Positions 28,503 to 36,934 of a stretch of 64,000 nt of DNA are shown here, piece after piece (the first letter of the stretch is position 1; every line of letters starts with the position of its first letter). The translations under genes were made by a program, and so were the position numbers. Source of the stretch: Pseudonocardia hierapolitana (GTDB lineage: Bacteria; Actinomycetota; Actinomycetes; Mycobacteriales; Pseudonocardiaceae); assembly GCF_007994075.1 (NCBI RefSeq), contig NZ_VIWU01000001.1:5704001-5768000 (forward strand), given 5' to 3'. The notes beneath the pieces are model-generated. The model saw only the letters and a program-made list of their open reading frames with translations. It made no database searches and was not told where the DNA came from.

Positions 28503-28519
28503 GCTATCGGTATGATAGC
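28503..28519. promoter_or_regulatory. Operator GCTATC-N5-GATAGC overlapping the -10 of the toxin-antitoxin operon
   Basis: The 6-bp inverted repeat surrounds a TATGAT -10 box (28511-28516), placed 7-8 nt before the antitoxin GTG at 28524. This suggests a leaderless transcript repressed by the antitoxin binding over the promoter. Confidence 0.65.
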
Positions 28520-28523
28520 CACT

Positions 28524-28751
28524 GTGGCCGACCTGCTCATCCGCAACCTCGATCCCGTGACGCACCGGGAGCTCAAGCGCCGCGCCCAGCGCGCGGGGCA
28601 GAGCCTGCAGGCCTACGTGGCCGGGCTGCTCGAAGCGCAGACCGCTCGCCCGGCGATCGAGGATTGGCTGGCCGAGCTGGAGGAGATCCCGCCGGTGGAG
28701 GGCGCGAGCGGAGCTGACGCCGTCCGTTCGGCGCGCGACGAGCTGCCGTGA
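28524..28751 (+). CDS. FitA/VapB-type antitoxin (ribbon-helix-helix)
   Basis: This product of about 75 aa reads VADLLIRNLDPVTHRELKRRAQRAGQSLQAYVAGLLEAQ, the ribbon-helix-helix DNA-binding pattern of FitA-like antitoxins. An acidic, flexible tail (EIPPVEGASGADAVRSARDE) should wrap the toxin. The GTG at 28524 is preferred over an ATG at 28512 because the -10 box and operator cover the ATG. The stop overlaps the toxin start as GTGA, giving tight coupling. It would repress its own operon. Confidence 0.85.
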   Translation: MADLLIRNLDPVTHRELKRRAQRAGQSLQAYVAGLLEAQTARPAIEDWLAELEEIPPVEGASGADAVRSARDELP

Positions 28752-29146
28752 CGACACTCGTCCTCGACGCCTCGGCAGTGGTCGACCTGCTGCTGCGGAA
28801 CCGGAACGGCAAGGCGGTGCAGTCCCACTTCGACGGTGCGGAGCTGCACTCGGTCGCCCACCTCGACGCCGAGGTGTTCTCCGCGCTGGCGCGCCTGCAC
28901 CGGGACGGGACGCTTGCGGCCGCAGCGGTGGACGTCCGACTCCGCCTGCTGGCCCGGATGAACGTGCTCCGGTTGCCCATCACGGGGGCGCTGCTGCAGG
29001 AGGCCTGGACGCTCCGGCACAACATCACGGCTCGGGACGCGCTGTACGTCGCACTCGCCCGGCGCCTGCGCGGACGGCTGCTCACCACCGACCAGCGCCT
29101 GGCGCGAGCGGTCCCCGGGCTCTGCGTCGACCTCGCGGCTATGTGA
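28748..29146 (+). CDS. vapC: VapC-family PIN-domain toxin (ribonuclease)
   Basis: This 132-aa PIN domain has the acidic active site: Asp in LVLDASAVVDLL (residue 7), Glu in HLDAEVFSAL, Asp in TARDALYVALA and Asp in LTTDQRL. These bind Mg2+/Mn2+ and cut RNA, typically tRNA or rRNA loops. It follows the antitoxin with a 4-nt overlap. Its 3' end overlaps the convergent galK by 8 bp. Confidence 0.9.
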   Translation: MTTLVLDASAVVDLLLRNRNGKAVQSHFDGAELHSVAHLDAEVFSALARLHRDGTLAAAAVDVRLRLLARMNVLRLPITGALLQEAWTLRHNITARDALYVALARRLRGRLLTTDQRLARAVPGLCVDLAAM

Positions 29147-30269
29147 TCCGCTCGGCGCCCGCGGACGGCTCCGTGGCGCGGATGTCCGGATCCTGGTGGC
29201 CCGCCGTCGCGAAGGCCGCCCGTACGGCTCCCGAGACGGTGTCGACGGCGTCTGTCGGCACCAGCGCGATGGCGGAGCCGCCGAACCCGCCCCCGGTCAT
29301 CCGGGCGCCCAGCGCGCCGGCGGCCCGGGCGGTGGAGCAGGCCAGGTCGAGCTCGGGGACCGACACCTCGTAGTCCCCGGCGAGCGAGGCGTGGGAGGCG
29401 TCGAGCAGCGGACCGATCTCGGCGATCCGGCCGGCGTCCAGCAGCGCGACGGTGCGCCGCACCCGGTCGATCTCGGTGACGATGTGCCGGGCGCGGGGGA
29501 GCAGGTCCGCGTCGAGCGCGGCGAGGTCGTCGAGGGTGGCGTCGCGCAGGCTGGGCCGCCCGAGCGCGTCCGCAGCCTTCTCCACCGACGCGCGGCGGGC
29601 GCCGTACTCGTTGTCGGCGTGGCTGTGGCGCACCTTCGTGTCGATGATGAGCAGGGTGAGCCCGACCTCCGTCGGGTCGAACGGGACCTGGCGCGTCGAC
29701 TCGTCGTGGGTGTCGAGCAGCAACGCGTGCCCGGCCCGTCCGAGCAGCGACGCGGCCTGGTCCATGCCGCCGGTCTGCGCGCCCACCACGTCGTTCTCCG
29801 CCCGGCGGCACGCGTCGACGAGCACCTTCCGGCCCTCGGCCGAGCCACCGAGGCCGAGCCCGAACAGGTCGTCGACGGCCAGGGCCGCCCCGCACTCGAG
29901 GGCCGCGGACGAGGAGAGCCCCGAGCCGAGGGGAACGGTGTCGGTGACCAGCAGGTCGATCCCGCCGACCGCGTGGCCCGCCTCCCGCAGCGCCCACAGC
30001 ACACCGGCGACGTAGCCGGCCCAGCCCTCCGGGCGGCCCGGCCCGACGTCGGAGAGTGCTCCGTCGAAGCCGCCCTCCTCCGACAGGCTGCGCAGCCGGA
30101 GGCGGTCGTCGTCCCGCTTCGCCACCTCGACGATCGTGCGCTGCGCGATCGCGAACGGCAGGCACAGGCCGTCGGCGTAGTCGACGTGCTCGCCGATCAG
30201 GTTGACCCGGCCGGGCCCGGCCCAGCGGCCGTCCGGCTCGCGTTCGAAGAGCTCCGCGAACGTCGTCAC
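29139..30269 (-). CDS. galK: Galactokinase
   Basis: This 376-aa GHMP kinase shows the galactokinase signature GRVNLIGEHVDYADGLCLPFAI near the N-terminus, the ATP loop VPLGSGLSSSAALE, the catalytic-base region GGMDQAASLLG and the C-terminal ARMTGGGFGGSAIAL. It phosphorylates galactose at C1 for the Leloir pathway. The GTG at 30269 overlaps the galT stop (GTGA). It is the last gene of the beta-galactosidase-DeoR-galT-galK operon. No galE lies in the window. Confidence 0.93.
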   Translation of the reverse strand: MTTFAELFEREPDGRWAGPGRVNLIGEHVDYADGLCLPFAIAQRTIVEVAKRDDDRLRLRSLSEEGGFDGALSDVGPGRPEGWAGYVAGVLWALREAGHAVGGIDLLVTDTVPLGSGLSSSAALECGAALAVDDLFGLGLGGSAEGRKVLVDACRRAENDVVGAQTGGMDQAASLLGRAGHALLLDTHDESTRQVPFDPTEVGLTLLIIDTKVRHSHADNEYGARRASVEKAADALGRPSLRDATLDDLAALDADLLPRARHIVTEIDRVRRTVALLDAGRIAEIGPLLDASHASLAGDYEVSVPELDLACSTARAAGALGARMTGGGFGGSAIALVPTDAVDTVSGAVRAAFATAGHQDPDIRATEPSAGAERIT

Positions 30270-31402
30270 GATCCGACCTCCCGCAGCCGCTGGGCGATCC
30301 GCTCCGGCAGCGCGTCGTTGATCCAGGCGCCGGCCCCGGACTCCGAGCCGGCGAGGTACTTGAGCTTCCCGGGCGCGCGGCGCAGCGAGAACAGCCGCAG
30401 GTGCAGCCGGGTGAGGTCGCGCCCGGTGTGCACGGGCGCCTGGTGCCACCCCGCGATGTACGGCGGGTGCGGGGCCTCGTCGAAGTACACCTCGAACCGG
30501 TGCAGCAGGTCGCGGTACAGCTCCGCAAGCTCGGCGCGCTCCTCCTCGGCGAGGTCGGCGAAGTCGCGGACGGGCCGGTGCGGCACGAGGTGCGCCTCCA
30601 CCGGCCAGCGCGCCGCGGCGGGCACGAAGACCGTGAAGTGCGTGCCCTCGCGGACGACGCGGGTGCCGGCCTTGTGCTCGGCGGCCAGCACGTCGTCGTG
30701 AAGGTCGCGGCCCGTCCGCTGGCGGTGCTCCGCCGCCCGGTTCAGCAGCTGTGCGGTGCGCGGGGTGACGAACGGGTAGGCGTAGATCTGCCCGTGCGGG
30801 TGTTCGAGGGTCACCCCGATCTCGGTGCCGCGGTTCTCGAACGGGAACACCTGCTCCACGCCCGGCATCGCCGACAGCGCCGCCGTGCGGTCGGCCCACG
30901 CCTCGATCACCGTGCGCACCCGATCGACGGGAAGTGCGCCGAACGACGAGTTGTGGTCACTGGTGAAGCAGACGACCTCGCACCGCCCGACCGCCGGGCG
31001 CTGCGGCCACAACGGGTCGCCGTCCACCTCGGTCGGCACGTCGGTGGCGACGTCCTGGGCGAACGACGGGAACCGGTTCTCGAACACGACGACGTCGTAG
31101 TCCGATGCCGGGATCTCCGACGGTGCGCGGCCCTGACGCGTCGGGCACAGCGGGCAGGCGTCGGCGGGCGGGAGGAACGTGCGGTCCTGGCGGTGCGCCG
31201 CGATCGCCACCCACTCGCCGGTGAGCACGTCGTATCGCATGATCGACCCGGTCTGCACCTTCGGCAGGTCACGCGTGTCCGGCGGCGGCACGCGGTCGGG
31301 CGTGACGTCGTCGAAGTAGATCAGCTCGCGCCCGTCGGCCATCCGGGCGGCCGTGCGTCGGATAGTGCGCTGCGCCGATGATTCGCTCGCAAGCTCGCTC
31401 AT
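30266..31402 (-). CDS. galT: Galactose-1-phosphate uridylyltransferase
   Basis: This 378-aa enzyme has the HPHGQ active site (His201-Pro-His203-Gly-Gln205; His203 carries the uridylyl group), a CPLC zinc motif at 83-86, FENRFPSF and the C-terminal AGWHQAPVHTG and LAGSESGAGAWIND. It exchanges UMP between UDP-glucose and galactose-1-phosphate. The ATG at 31402 overlaps the DeoR stop as ATGA; the stop overlaps the galK start. Length is normal for the family. Confidence 0.93.
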   Translation of the reverse strand: MSELASESSAQRTIRRTAARMADGRELIYFDDVTPDRVPPPDTRDLPKVQTGSIMRYDVLTGEWVAIAAHRQDRTFLPPADACPLCPTRQGRAPSEIPASDYDVVVFENRFPSFAQDVATDVPTEVDGDPLWPQRPAVGRCEVVCFTSDHNSSFGALPVDRVRTVIEAWADRTAALSAMPGVEQVFPFENRGTEIGVTLEHPHGQIYAYPFVTPRTAQLLNRAAEHRQRTGRDLHDDVLAAEHKAGTRVVREGTHFTVFVPAAARWPVEAHLVPHRPVRDFADLAEEERAELAELYRDLLHRFEVYFDEAPHPPYIAGWHQAPVHTGRDLTRLHLRLFSLRRAPGKLKYLAGSESGAGAWINDALPERIAQRLREVGS

Positions 31403-32166
31403 GCCGCCAGCACCAGCCGTCCGCAGTTCTGCTCCAGGGCCTGGCGTGCCTCCGGTTCGAGGCCGTCGTCGCTCACGACGACGTCGACCTCGTCGAGGGT
31501 GGCGATCGTGCTCAACCCCACTACTCCCCATTTCGAGTTGTCGGCCACCACGGCCACCTGCCGCGCGCTGGTGAGCAGCGCCCGGTTCGTCTCGGCCTCC
31601 GCCAGGTTCGGGCTGGTGAAGCCCGCCTCGACGTCCATCCCGTGCACCCCCATCAGCAGCCAGTCGACGTGCAGCCCGCGCAGTGCCGCCACGGCGACCG
31701 GTCCGACCAGCGCGTCCGACGGGGTGCGCTCGCCGCCGGTGAGCACGACCGTGAGGTCGGGCCGCGGCGCGGCGTGCAGCACCTCGGCCACCCGCAGCGA
31801 GTTCGTGACGACCGTGAGCTGCGGGATCGCCAGCAGCATCGACGCGACGGCATGCGTCGTCGTACCCGCCGAGAGCGCCACCGACGCCCCCGGTCCGACG
31901 AGCGCGGCGGCCGCCTGCGCGATCGCCCGTTTCGCCGCGGTGTTCAGCGCCGACTTCGCCGCGAATCCCGGTTCCTCCACGCTGCTGCCCGCCGCGGTCG
32001 CGCCTCCGTGCACGCGGGTGACGAGCCCGCGCCGGGCGAGCTCGTCGATGTCGCGGCGCACCGTCATGTCCGAGACGCCCAGCTGGTCGACCAGCTCCGA
32101 CACCCGCACGCCGCCCGTCGCACGGACGGCGTCGAGGATCAGCTCCTGCCGCTGGCGGGCGAGCAT
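31399..32166 (-). CDS. DeoR-family sugar-operon regulator
   Basis: This 255-aa protein has an N-terminal DeoR HTH (RQELILDAVRATGGVRVSEL, VSDMTVRRDIDELARRGL, VHGGA) and a sugar-phosphate sensor domain (LSAGTTTHAVASML, VLTGGERTPSDALVGP, VVADNSKWGVVG). It should respond to a galactose-pathway sugar phosphate and repress the operon in which it lies. Its ATG shares one base with the stop of the beta-galactosidase (TGATG). No operator was proven; the AT-rich stretch before the beta-galactosidase (34150-34200) is the candidate. Confidence 0.88.
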   Translation of the reverse strand: MLARQRQELILDAVRATGGVRVSELVDQLGVSDMTVRRDIDELARRGLVTRVHGGATAAGSSVEEPGFAAKSALNTAAKRAIAQAAAALVGPGASVALSAGTTTHAVASMLLAIPQLTVVTNSLRVAEVLHAAPRPDLTVVLTGGERTPSDALVGPVAVAALRGLHVDWLLMGVHGMDVEAGFTSPNLAEAETNRALLTSARQVAVVADNSKWGVVGLSTIATLDEVDVVVSDDGLEPEARQALEQNCGRLVLAA

Positions 32167-34142
32167 CAGCCCTCGTCCGACCGGATCACCGCGGCCGCGC
32201 CCGCCGCCACGCGGACCTCGCCGTCGACGCGCTCCCCGGTGAGCAGGTCGGTGCCGGTGGCCGGGACGCCTGCCGGGAGGTCGCCGCGGTTGAGCACGAA
32301 CAGGTACCCGCCGCGGCGCACGACCTCCAGCCCCGGCTGGGGCGCGTCCAGCCGGTCGATGCCTGCCTCGCGGGTGAGCCGGTCGGCGAGTGCGGCCGTG
32401 GCCTCGTCGTCCAACCACGTGGCGAGGTACCAGGCCGCGCCCTCGCCGACGGCCCGGCGGGTGAGCGCGGGGGTACCGGGCAGCGGGCCGTCGGTGTAGC
32501 TCGCGATGACCTCGGCGCCGCCCGCCTCCAGCCGCTCCGTCCAGACGTCGGCGGTGCTGCCGTCGTCGAGGGTGACGGTGACCCCGGGCAGGAGCGGCGC
32601 GAACTCCTCCGTGCGCACCCCGAGGAGCTTCCGGAACGCGCCCGGGTAGCCGCCGAGGCGGATGTGGTCGTGCTCGTCGACGATCCCCGAGAAGTACGTG
32701 ACGAGGACGTGCCCGCCGCCCTCCACGTACGCCTCCAGCGCCGCGGCCGTCTCGTCGGTGCACAGGTACAGCGTCGGGACGATCACCAGCTTGTAGCCCG
32801 ACAGGTCGGCCGATGGGTGCACGACGTCGGCCGTGGCGCCCAGCTCCGTGACCGCGCGGTGCCAGCGCAGCGCGGCGTCCATGTAGCGGACCTGGCAGGA
32901 CGGGTGCGAGCCGAGGTCACACGCCCACCAGGCCTCCCAGTCGACGAGCAGCGCGACGTCCGCCTCGACCCGGCTCCCGGCGACCTCACCGAGCTTCTGC
33001 AGCGTCGCGCCGAGCTCCACGACCTCGCGGAAGCGCGCCGAGTCGGGCCCGGCGTGCGGCACCAGCGCCGAGTGGTACTTCTCCGCACCGGCCTTCGACG
33101 CCCGCCACTGGAAGAACCCGACGGTGTCGGCGCCACGGGCGACGTGGCGCAGCGAGTCCAGCAGCAGCTCACCGGGTTTCTTGGCCGGGTTGACCGGCTG
33201 CCAGTTCACCGCGCTCGTGGCCGACTCCATGAGCATCCACGGCTCGCCACCGGCGACCCCACGGGTGAGATCGTCGCTGAACGCCTGCTCGGCGCGCGGA
33301 CGCGGCAGCCGGGTGTCGATGTAGTGGTCCTGCGAGACGAGGTCGAGCTGCGGCGCCCAGCGGAAGTAGTCGGTGCCCGACTGCCGCGGGTTGACCATCA
33401 GGTTGGTGGTGACGGGGACGTCCGGCGAGAGCTGGCGCAGGACGTCCCGCTCGGCGCGGTAGTAGTCCAGCAGCGCGTCGGAGGAGAAGCGGGAGAAGTC
33501 CAGCTCGTGGCCCGGGTTGCTGATCGTGGGCGTGAGCCGCGGCGGCAGCACCTCGTCGAACGACGAGTAGCGCTGCGACCAGAACGCCGTGCCCCACGCC
33601 TCGTTCAGCTTCTCGACCGAGCCGTACCGGCCGGCCAGCCAGCGCCGGAACGCCGCGGCGCTCACGTCGCAGTAGCACCTGACGATGTGGCACCCCAGCT
33701 CGTTGCTCACGTGCCACAGCTTCACGGCCGGATGGCTGCCGTACCGGCGGGCCAGCTCACCGACGAGCTGCAGCGCGTGGTCGCGGAACACCGGCGAGCT
33801 GGGACACCAGGACTGCCGGCTGCCCTGCCAGAGCGTGCGCCCCTCGGCGTCGACCGGGAGGATCTCCGGGTGGCGCGTCGTGAGCCACGGCGGCGGCGAC
33901 GCGGTGGCGGTGGCCAGGTCGACGGCGATCCCGTTCGCGTGCAGCAGCTCGATGACCTCGTCGAACCACTCGAACTCGTACTCGCCCGGCGTGGGCTCGA
34001 GCATCGCCCACGAGAACACCCCGAGCGTCACGAACCCGACGCCCGCCTCCTCCATCAGCGCCACGTCGTCGCGCCACACCGAAGGGTCCCACTGCTCGGG
34101 GTTGTAGTCGCATCCCATCGCGATGCCGGGGAAGGGGAGCAC
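32166..34142 (-). CDS. Beta-galactosidase, glycoside hydrolase family 42
   Basis: This 658-aa GH42 enzyme opens with GCDYNPEQWDPSVWRDDVALM. The acid/base pair Asn147-Glu148 lies in HVSNELGCH and the nucleophile Glu306 in WMLMESATSAVNWQ. Nearby cysteines (Cys113, 151, 156, 158) match the zinc cluster of many GH42 members. The trimerisation domain (LVIVPTLYLCTDETAAALEAYV) and C-terminal beta domain follow. There is no signal peptide, so it acts on imported beta-galactosides. The GTG at 34142 has GAGGA 4 nt before it. It leads an operon with DeoR, galT and galK. Confidence 0.92.
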   Translation of the reverse strand: MLPFPGIAMGCDYNPEQWDPSVWRDDVALMEEAGVGFVTLGVFSWAMLEPTPGEYEFEWFDEVIELLHANGIAVDLATATASPPPWLTTRHPEILPVDAEGRTLWQGSRQSWCPSSPVFRDHALQLVGELARRYGSHPAVKLWHVSNELGCHIVRCYCDVSAAAFRRWLAGRYGSVEKLNEAWGTAFWSQRYSSFDEVLPPRLTPTISNPGHELDFSRFSSDALLDYYRAERDVLRQLSPDVPVTTNLMVNPRQSGTDYFRWAPQLDLVSQDHYIDTRLPRPRAEQAFSDDLTRGVAGGEPWMLMESATSAVNWQPVNPAKKPGELLLDSLRHVARGADTVGFFQWRASKAGAEKYHSALVPHAGPDSARFREVVELGATLQKLGEVAGSRVEADVALLVDWEAWWACDLGSHPSCQVRYMDAALRWHRAVTELGATADVVHPSADLSGYKLVIVPTLYLCTDETAAALEAYVEGGGHVLVTYFSGIVDEHDHIRLGGYPGAFRKLLGVRTEEFAPLLPGVTVTLDDGSTADVWTERLEAGGAEVIASYTDGPLPGTPALTRRAVGEGAAWYLATWLDDEATAALADRLTREAGIDRLDAPQPGLEVVRRGGYLFVLNRGDLPAGVPATGTDLLTGERVDGEVRVAAGAAAVIRSDEG

Positions 34143-34347
34143 GTCATCCTCTCGTCGGTGACTCGCACACAAGACAACACTTCCGAACAGAAACCCAAGC
34201 GACCCTGGTGTGATGTCCGGCATGTGTCAAGGCGGACGGGTCCATCCGGCCGCAGCGCCGAACGTACCCATCGGCGATCGAACGTCTACCGCGCTCCCAT
34301 CGCGGGCACCATGTGTGGACGGGGGACGCACGAACCGGGGAGACGAG

Positions 34348-34575
34348 ATGTGGAAGTTCCTGCTGGGCGCCGCCGTCGGGTACGTGCTGGGCGCCCGGGC
34401 CGGCCACGAACGTTACGAGCAGCTGCACCGCACCTACCAGCGCATCGCTGACCACCCCGCCGTCCAGGGGGCGGCCGGCGTCGTCCGCGCACGCGTCGAG
34501 GAGGCGGTGAACGGCCACAAGCACTCCGACGCGCACGGGGAGGGGGTCCGCGGGCGGGCGGGGGCCGTGCGCTAA
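34348..34575 (+). CDS. Small YtxH-like membrane-associated protein (75 aa)
   Basis: This 75-aa product starts MWKFLLGAAVGYVLGARAGHERYEQL, a Gly-zipper-like hydrophobic start followed by an amphipathic helix and a His-rich tail. This pattern is common in small actinobacterial proteins. The ATG has a GGGGAGA site upstream. The function is unknown; it sits just before tRNA-Asn. Confidence 0.65.
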   Translation: MWKFLLGAAVGYVLGARAGHERYEQLHRTYQRIADHPAVQGAAGVVRARVEEAVNGHKHSDAHGEGVRGRAGAVR

Positions 34576-34618
34576 GGTTCTTCCTGCCAGCGGGGGCTCA
34601 GCCCCCGCGCCCGTACGG

Positions 34619-34691
34619 TCCTCCGTAGCTCAATTGGCAGAGCATGCGACTGTTAATCGCAGGGTTGTTGGTTCGAGTCCAACCGGAGGAG
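34619..34691 (+). tRNA. tRNA-Asn (anticodon GTT)
   Basis: A full cloverleaf is visible. The acceptor stem TCCTCCG (34619-34625) pairs with CGGAGGA (34684-34690) and the discriminator G is at 34691. The D-arm is AGCTCAATTGGCAGAGC, the anticodon GTT is at 34652-34654, and the T-loop is GGTTCGAGTCC. The 3' CCA is not encoded. Its 3' half is duplicated downstream at 35611. Confidence 0.95.
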
Positions 34692-34735
34692 CATCTCCCC
34701 AGGCCAGCGGCCTGATCGGGACTGCGAGCCAGGAT
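34666..34735 (+). repeat. Direct repeat copy 1: tRNA-Asn 3' end plus flank (attL-like)
   Basis: This 70-bp segment matches 35611-35680 at 64 of 70 positions. It contains the tRNA T-arm and acceptor strand and 44 bp of flank. tRNA 3' ends are the usual integrase attachment sites. Confidence 0.8.
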
Positions 34736-34802
34736 TGGCACCCGTCACGCGATCTCGTACTCATCGGAGGCGCGGATACCTCTCCTGAGGCAAAATACGG
34801 GC

Positions 34803-35594
34803 ATGGATCACGTCGACGTCGACGGGATGCGTATCGCCTACAGGCGCGCGGGTGTCGGTCCGGTCCTGGTGATGCTGCACGGCGCGCCGACCGACAGCCG
34901 CACGTGGCAGTGGATGCTCCCTGACCTTGCGCGCGACCACACCGTCATCGCCTGGGACGCGCCGGGTTTCGGCGAGTCGTCGGACATCGATGATCACTGG
35001 CGAGCGCCGCAGTTCGCCGACGCCTTGGCGGCATTCGTCGCCGCGCTCGACCTCGAACGGCCACACCTCGTGGGTCACTCATTCGGGACGATGGTCGCAT
35101 TGTCGCTGTTCCGGCGTCATCCCACAGTGCCGGCGAGTCTGGTGCTCGTCAGCGGCTATGCGGGCTGGGCAGGTTCGTTGCCGCCGGAGGAGGTGGCACG
35201 ACGGCTCGAGATGTTCGTCGGCATGGCCGAGCTGGGCGACGCGTTCGACCCGAAGTCGTATCCGGGCTTGTTCTCCGAACTCATCCCGCCCGACCGTGAG
35301 GCCGTGTTGGCCACGATGATGCGTGAGAACATCCGCCCGGCGAGTGTTCGAGCGGCTGGGTACACCGGAGCAGAGACCGACCTCCGGCCCGTGCTGCCCA
35401 CTGTTGACGTCCCGACGCTCGTCCTGCACGGCGCGGCCGACGTTCGCTCGCCCCGCGCCAACGCCGAGGCGCTCCACGCTGCGATCTCGACATCCCAGCT
35501 CGTCGTGCTTCCGAGACTCGGCCACGCCTGTGTGGTCGAGGACCCCGAGACCTGCGCGACGGAGATCCGCCGGTTCATGACGACCGTGAGCTGA
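34803..35594 (+). CDS. Alpha/beta hydrolase
   Basis: This 263-aa hydrolase has the oxyanion motif MLHGAPTDSRTW, the nucleophile elbow GHSFGTM (Ser about residue 94), Asp in LHGAADVRSP and His in RLGHACVVE, completing the triad. There is no signal peptide. The ATG lies 10 nt after an AAAATAC -10-like box, so a leaderless transcript is possible. It is the only gene between two copies of the tRNA-Asn 3' end and may have arrived with the duplication. Its codon use looks slightly less GC-biased than neighbours. The substrate is unknown. Confidence 0.82.
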   Translation: MDHVDVDGMRIAYRRAGVGPVLVMLHGAPTDSRTWQWMLPDLARDHTVIAWDAPGFGESSDIDDHWRAPQFADALAAFVAALDLERPHLVGHSFGTMVALSLFRRHPTVPASLVLVSGYAGWAGSLPPEEVARRLEMFVGMAELGDAFDPKSYPGLFSELIPPDREAVLATMMRENIRPASVRAAGYTGAETDLRPVLPTVDVPTLVLHGAADVRSPRANAEALHAAISTSQLVVLPRLGHACVVEDPETCATEIRRFMTTVS

Positions 35595-35610
35595 GACAAG
35601 GGCGATCACC

Positions 35611-35680
35611 TGCTGGTTCGAGTCCAATCGGAGGAGCATCTCCCCAGGTCAGCGGCCTGATCGGGATTGCGCGCCAAGAT
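35611..35680 (+). repeat. Direct repeat copy 2: partial tRNA-Asn 3' end (attR-like)
   Basis: This is the copy of 34666-34735 offset by 945 bp, with six differences including one in the acceptor strand, so it is not a functional tRNA. It marks the right end of the duplicated or inserted segment. Confidence 0.8.
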
Positions 35681-35727
35681 CGACCCCCGGACTCGGGTGG
35701 GGTGCCGTCTCTCCTAGGGTCGGTCCA

Positions 35728-36399
35728 ATGGGCAGTTCATCATCTGTGCGTCGTCCTGCAGATCTCGACCTCGTTCGCGAGTCCTACGACCGCGTCGCGG
35801 ACAACTACGTGGACATGGTGGCGACGACAGGTCTCGGGGACATCCGCACCCAGCCCTGGTTGCGAGCCGCGATGGACGTGTTCGCCGACGCGGTCGGCGG
35901 ACTGGGCCCGGTGCTCGACGTCGGGTGCGGCCCGGGCACCGTGACGGCGTACCTGGCTGAGCGCGGTCTGGACGTGTCCGGTGTGGACCTGTCGCCTCGC
36001 ATGATCGAGCACGCACGCCGCCTGTACCCCCATTGCAGCTTCAGCGTCGCCTCGTCGACCGAGCTCGATCTGGCCGAGTCGTCGTTGGGTGGAGTGCTGG
36101 GGTGGTGGTCGTTGTTCAACCTGCCTCGCGACGTTCTGCCGCAGGTCTTGTCGTCGTTCGCCCACGCCCTGGTGCCAGGCGGGCAACTGATCATCGCGAC
36201 GCACGTGGGGGACGCCGACCTGGCTCGGACCGAAGCCTACGGCGGGGTCGCGGTCAGCTGGACGACCTACCAGTGGCAGCCGGAGCAGCTCCTCTCGCTG
36301 GTCGAGCAGGCAGGCCTACGACCGGTGGCCGACCTGCGGCTTCCCCCCGAGGGCCCGATCGGCCCGGTCGTGGTGCTCGTGGCCCGGCGCGATCAGTGA
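35728..36399 (+). CDS. SAM-dependent methyltransferase (class I)
   Basis: This 223-aa Rossmann-fold methyltransferase shows motif I VLDVGCGPGTVTAYLA, motif II VSGVDLSPRMIEHAR and a post-motif region with LVPGGQLIIATH. The N-terminal cap YDRVADNYVDMV is typical of small-molecule methyltransferases. The ATG at 35728 lies shortly after the second tRNA-like repeat, so the gene might belong to the same inserted segment. The acceptor is unknown. Confidence 0.85.
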   Translation: MGSSSSVRRPADLDLVRESYDRVADNYVDMVATTGLGDIRTQPWLRAAMDVFADAVGGLGPVLDVGCGPGTVTAYLAERGLDVSGVDLSPRMIEHARRLYPHCSFSVASSTELDLAESSLGGVLGWWSLFNLPRDVLPQVLSSFAHALVPGGQLIIATHVGDADLARTEAYGGVAVSWTTYQWQPEQLLSLVEQAGLRPVADLRLPPEGPIGPVVVLVARRDQ

Positions 36400-36433
36400 C
36401 GGGTGGTGACGGCATCGCCGGCTGCGCGGCGGG

Positions 36434-36733
36434 TCAGTCTCGCCCGCCGAGGCGATCCACCGCCTCCTTGGCCTCGCGAAGATCCGCGCCCGTGGCCTCG
36501 CGGTAGACCCTGACCGCCTGGACCGTCCTGCCCTGCGCCACCAGGGCCTCGACCCGCTCGAGGTGCGGCTCGGGTACCTCGATGCCGAGGTGGTCGAGCA
36601 CCTCGTCGAGCTTGCGCTCGACGAGGGCCAGTCGCCGCATCTGGCGCTCTGCGTCCCGCCGGCCCGTCGCCACACTCGTGACGACCAGTCCGAGGGCGAC
36701 GGCGGCAACCAGACCTATGAGCGTGTAGTCCAC
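36434..36733 (-). CDS. Membrane-anchored protein with L7/L12 C-terminal-like domain
   Basis: This 99-aa protein has a membrane span at residues 4-22, a coiled-coil helix (RQMRRLALVERKLDEVLDHLG) and a C-terminal segment VEALVAQGRTVQAVRVYREA, GADLREAKEAVDRL that follows the ribosomal L7/L12 C-terminal fold pattern. Such actinobacterial paralogues are not ribosomal stalk proteins; their role is unknown. It stands alone on the minus strand. Confidence 0.7.
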   Translation of the reverse strand: MDYTLIGLVAAVALGLVVTSVATGRRDAERQMRRLALVERKLDEVLDHLGIEVPEPHLERVEALVAQGRTVQAVRVYREATGADLREAKEAVDRLGGRD

Positions 36734-36934
36734 GGCCGGAACGATAGGGGCCTGCTCTCGACGGTTGTGCCGCGGCTGACGCCGCTTCCCCGGGCACCTT
36801 CGACGTCGACGTCCACGGGTTCACGATCACCCGCCGCCGGCCTTCGTGCGCGGACACAACGATCCACAGCCGGAGTATCAGGGCTAGCCCGCATCAGGGA
36901 TTGACGGGCCCGACATCCGGTGGAGGATCGGACG

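Noticed and set aside
35600..35640. Second tRNA gene
   Set aside because: Only the T-arm and 3' acceptor strand are present; there is no anticodon arm or 5' acceptor strand.
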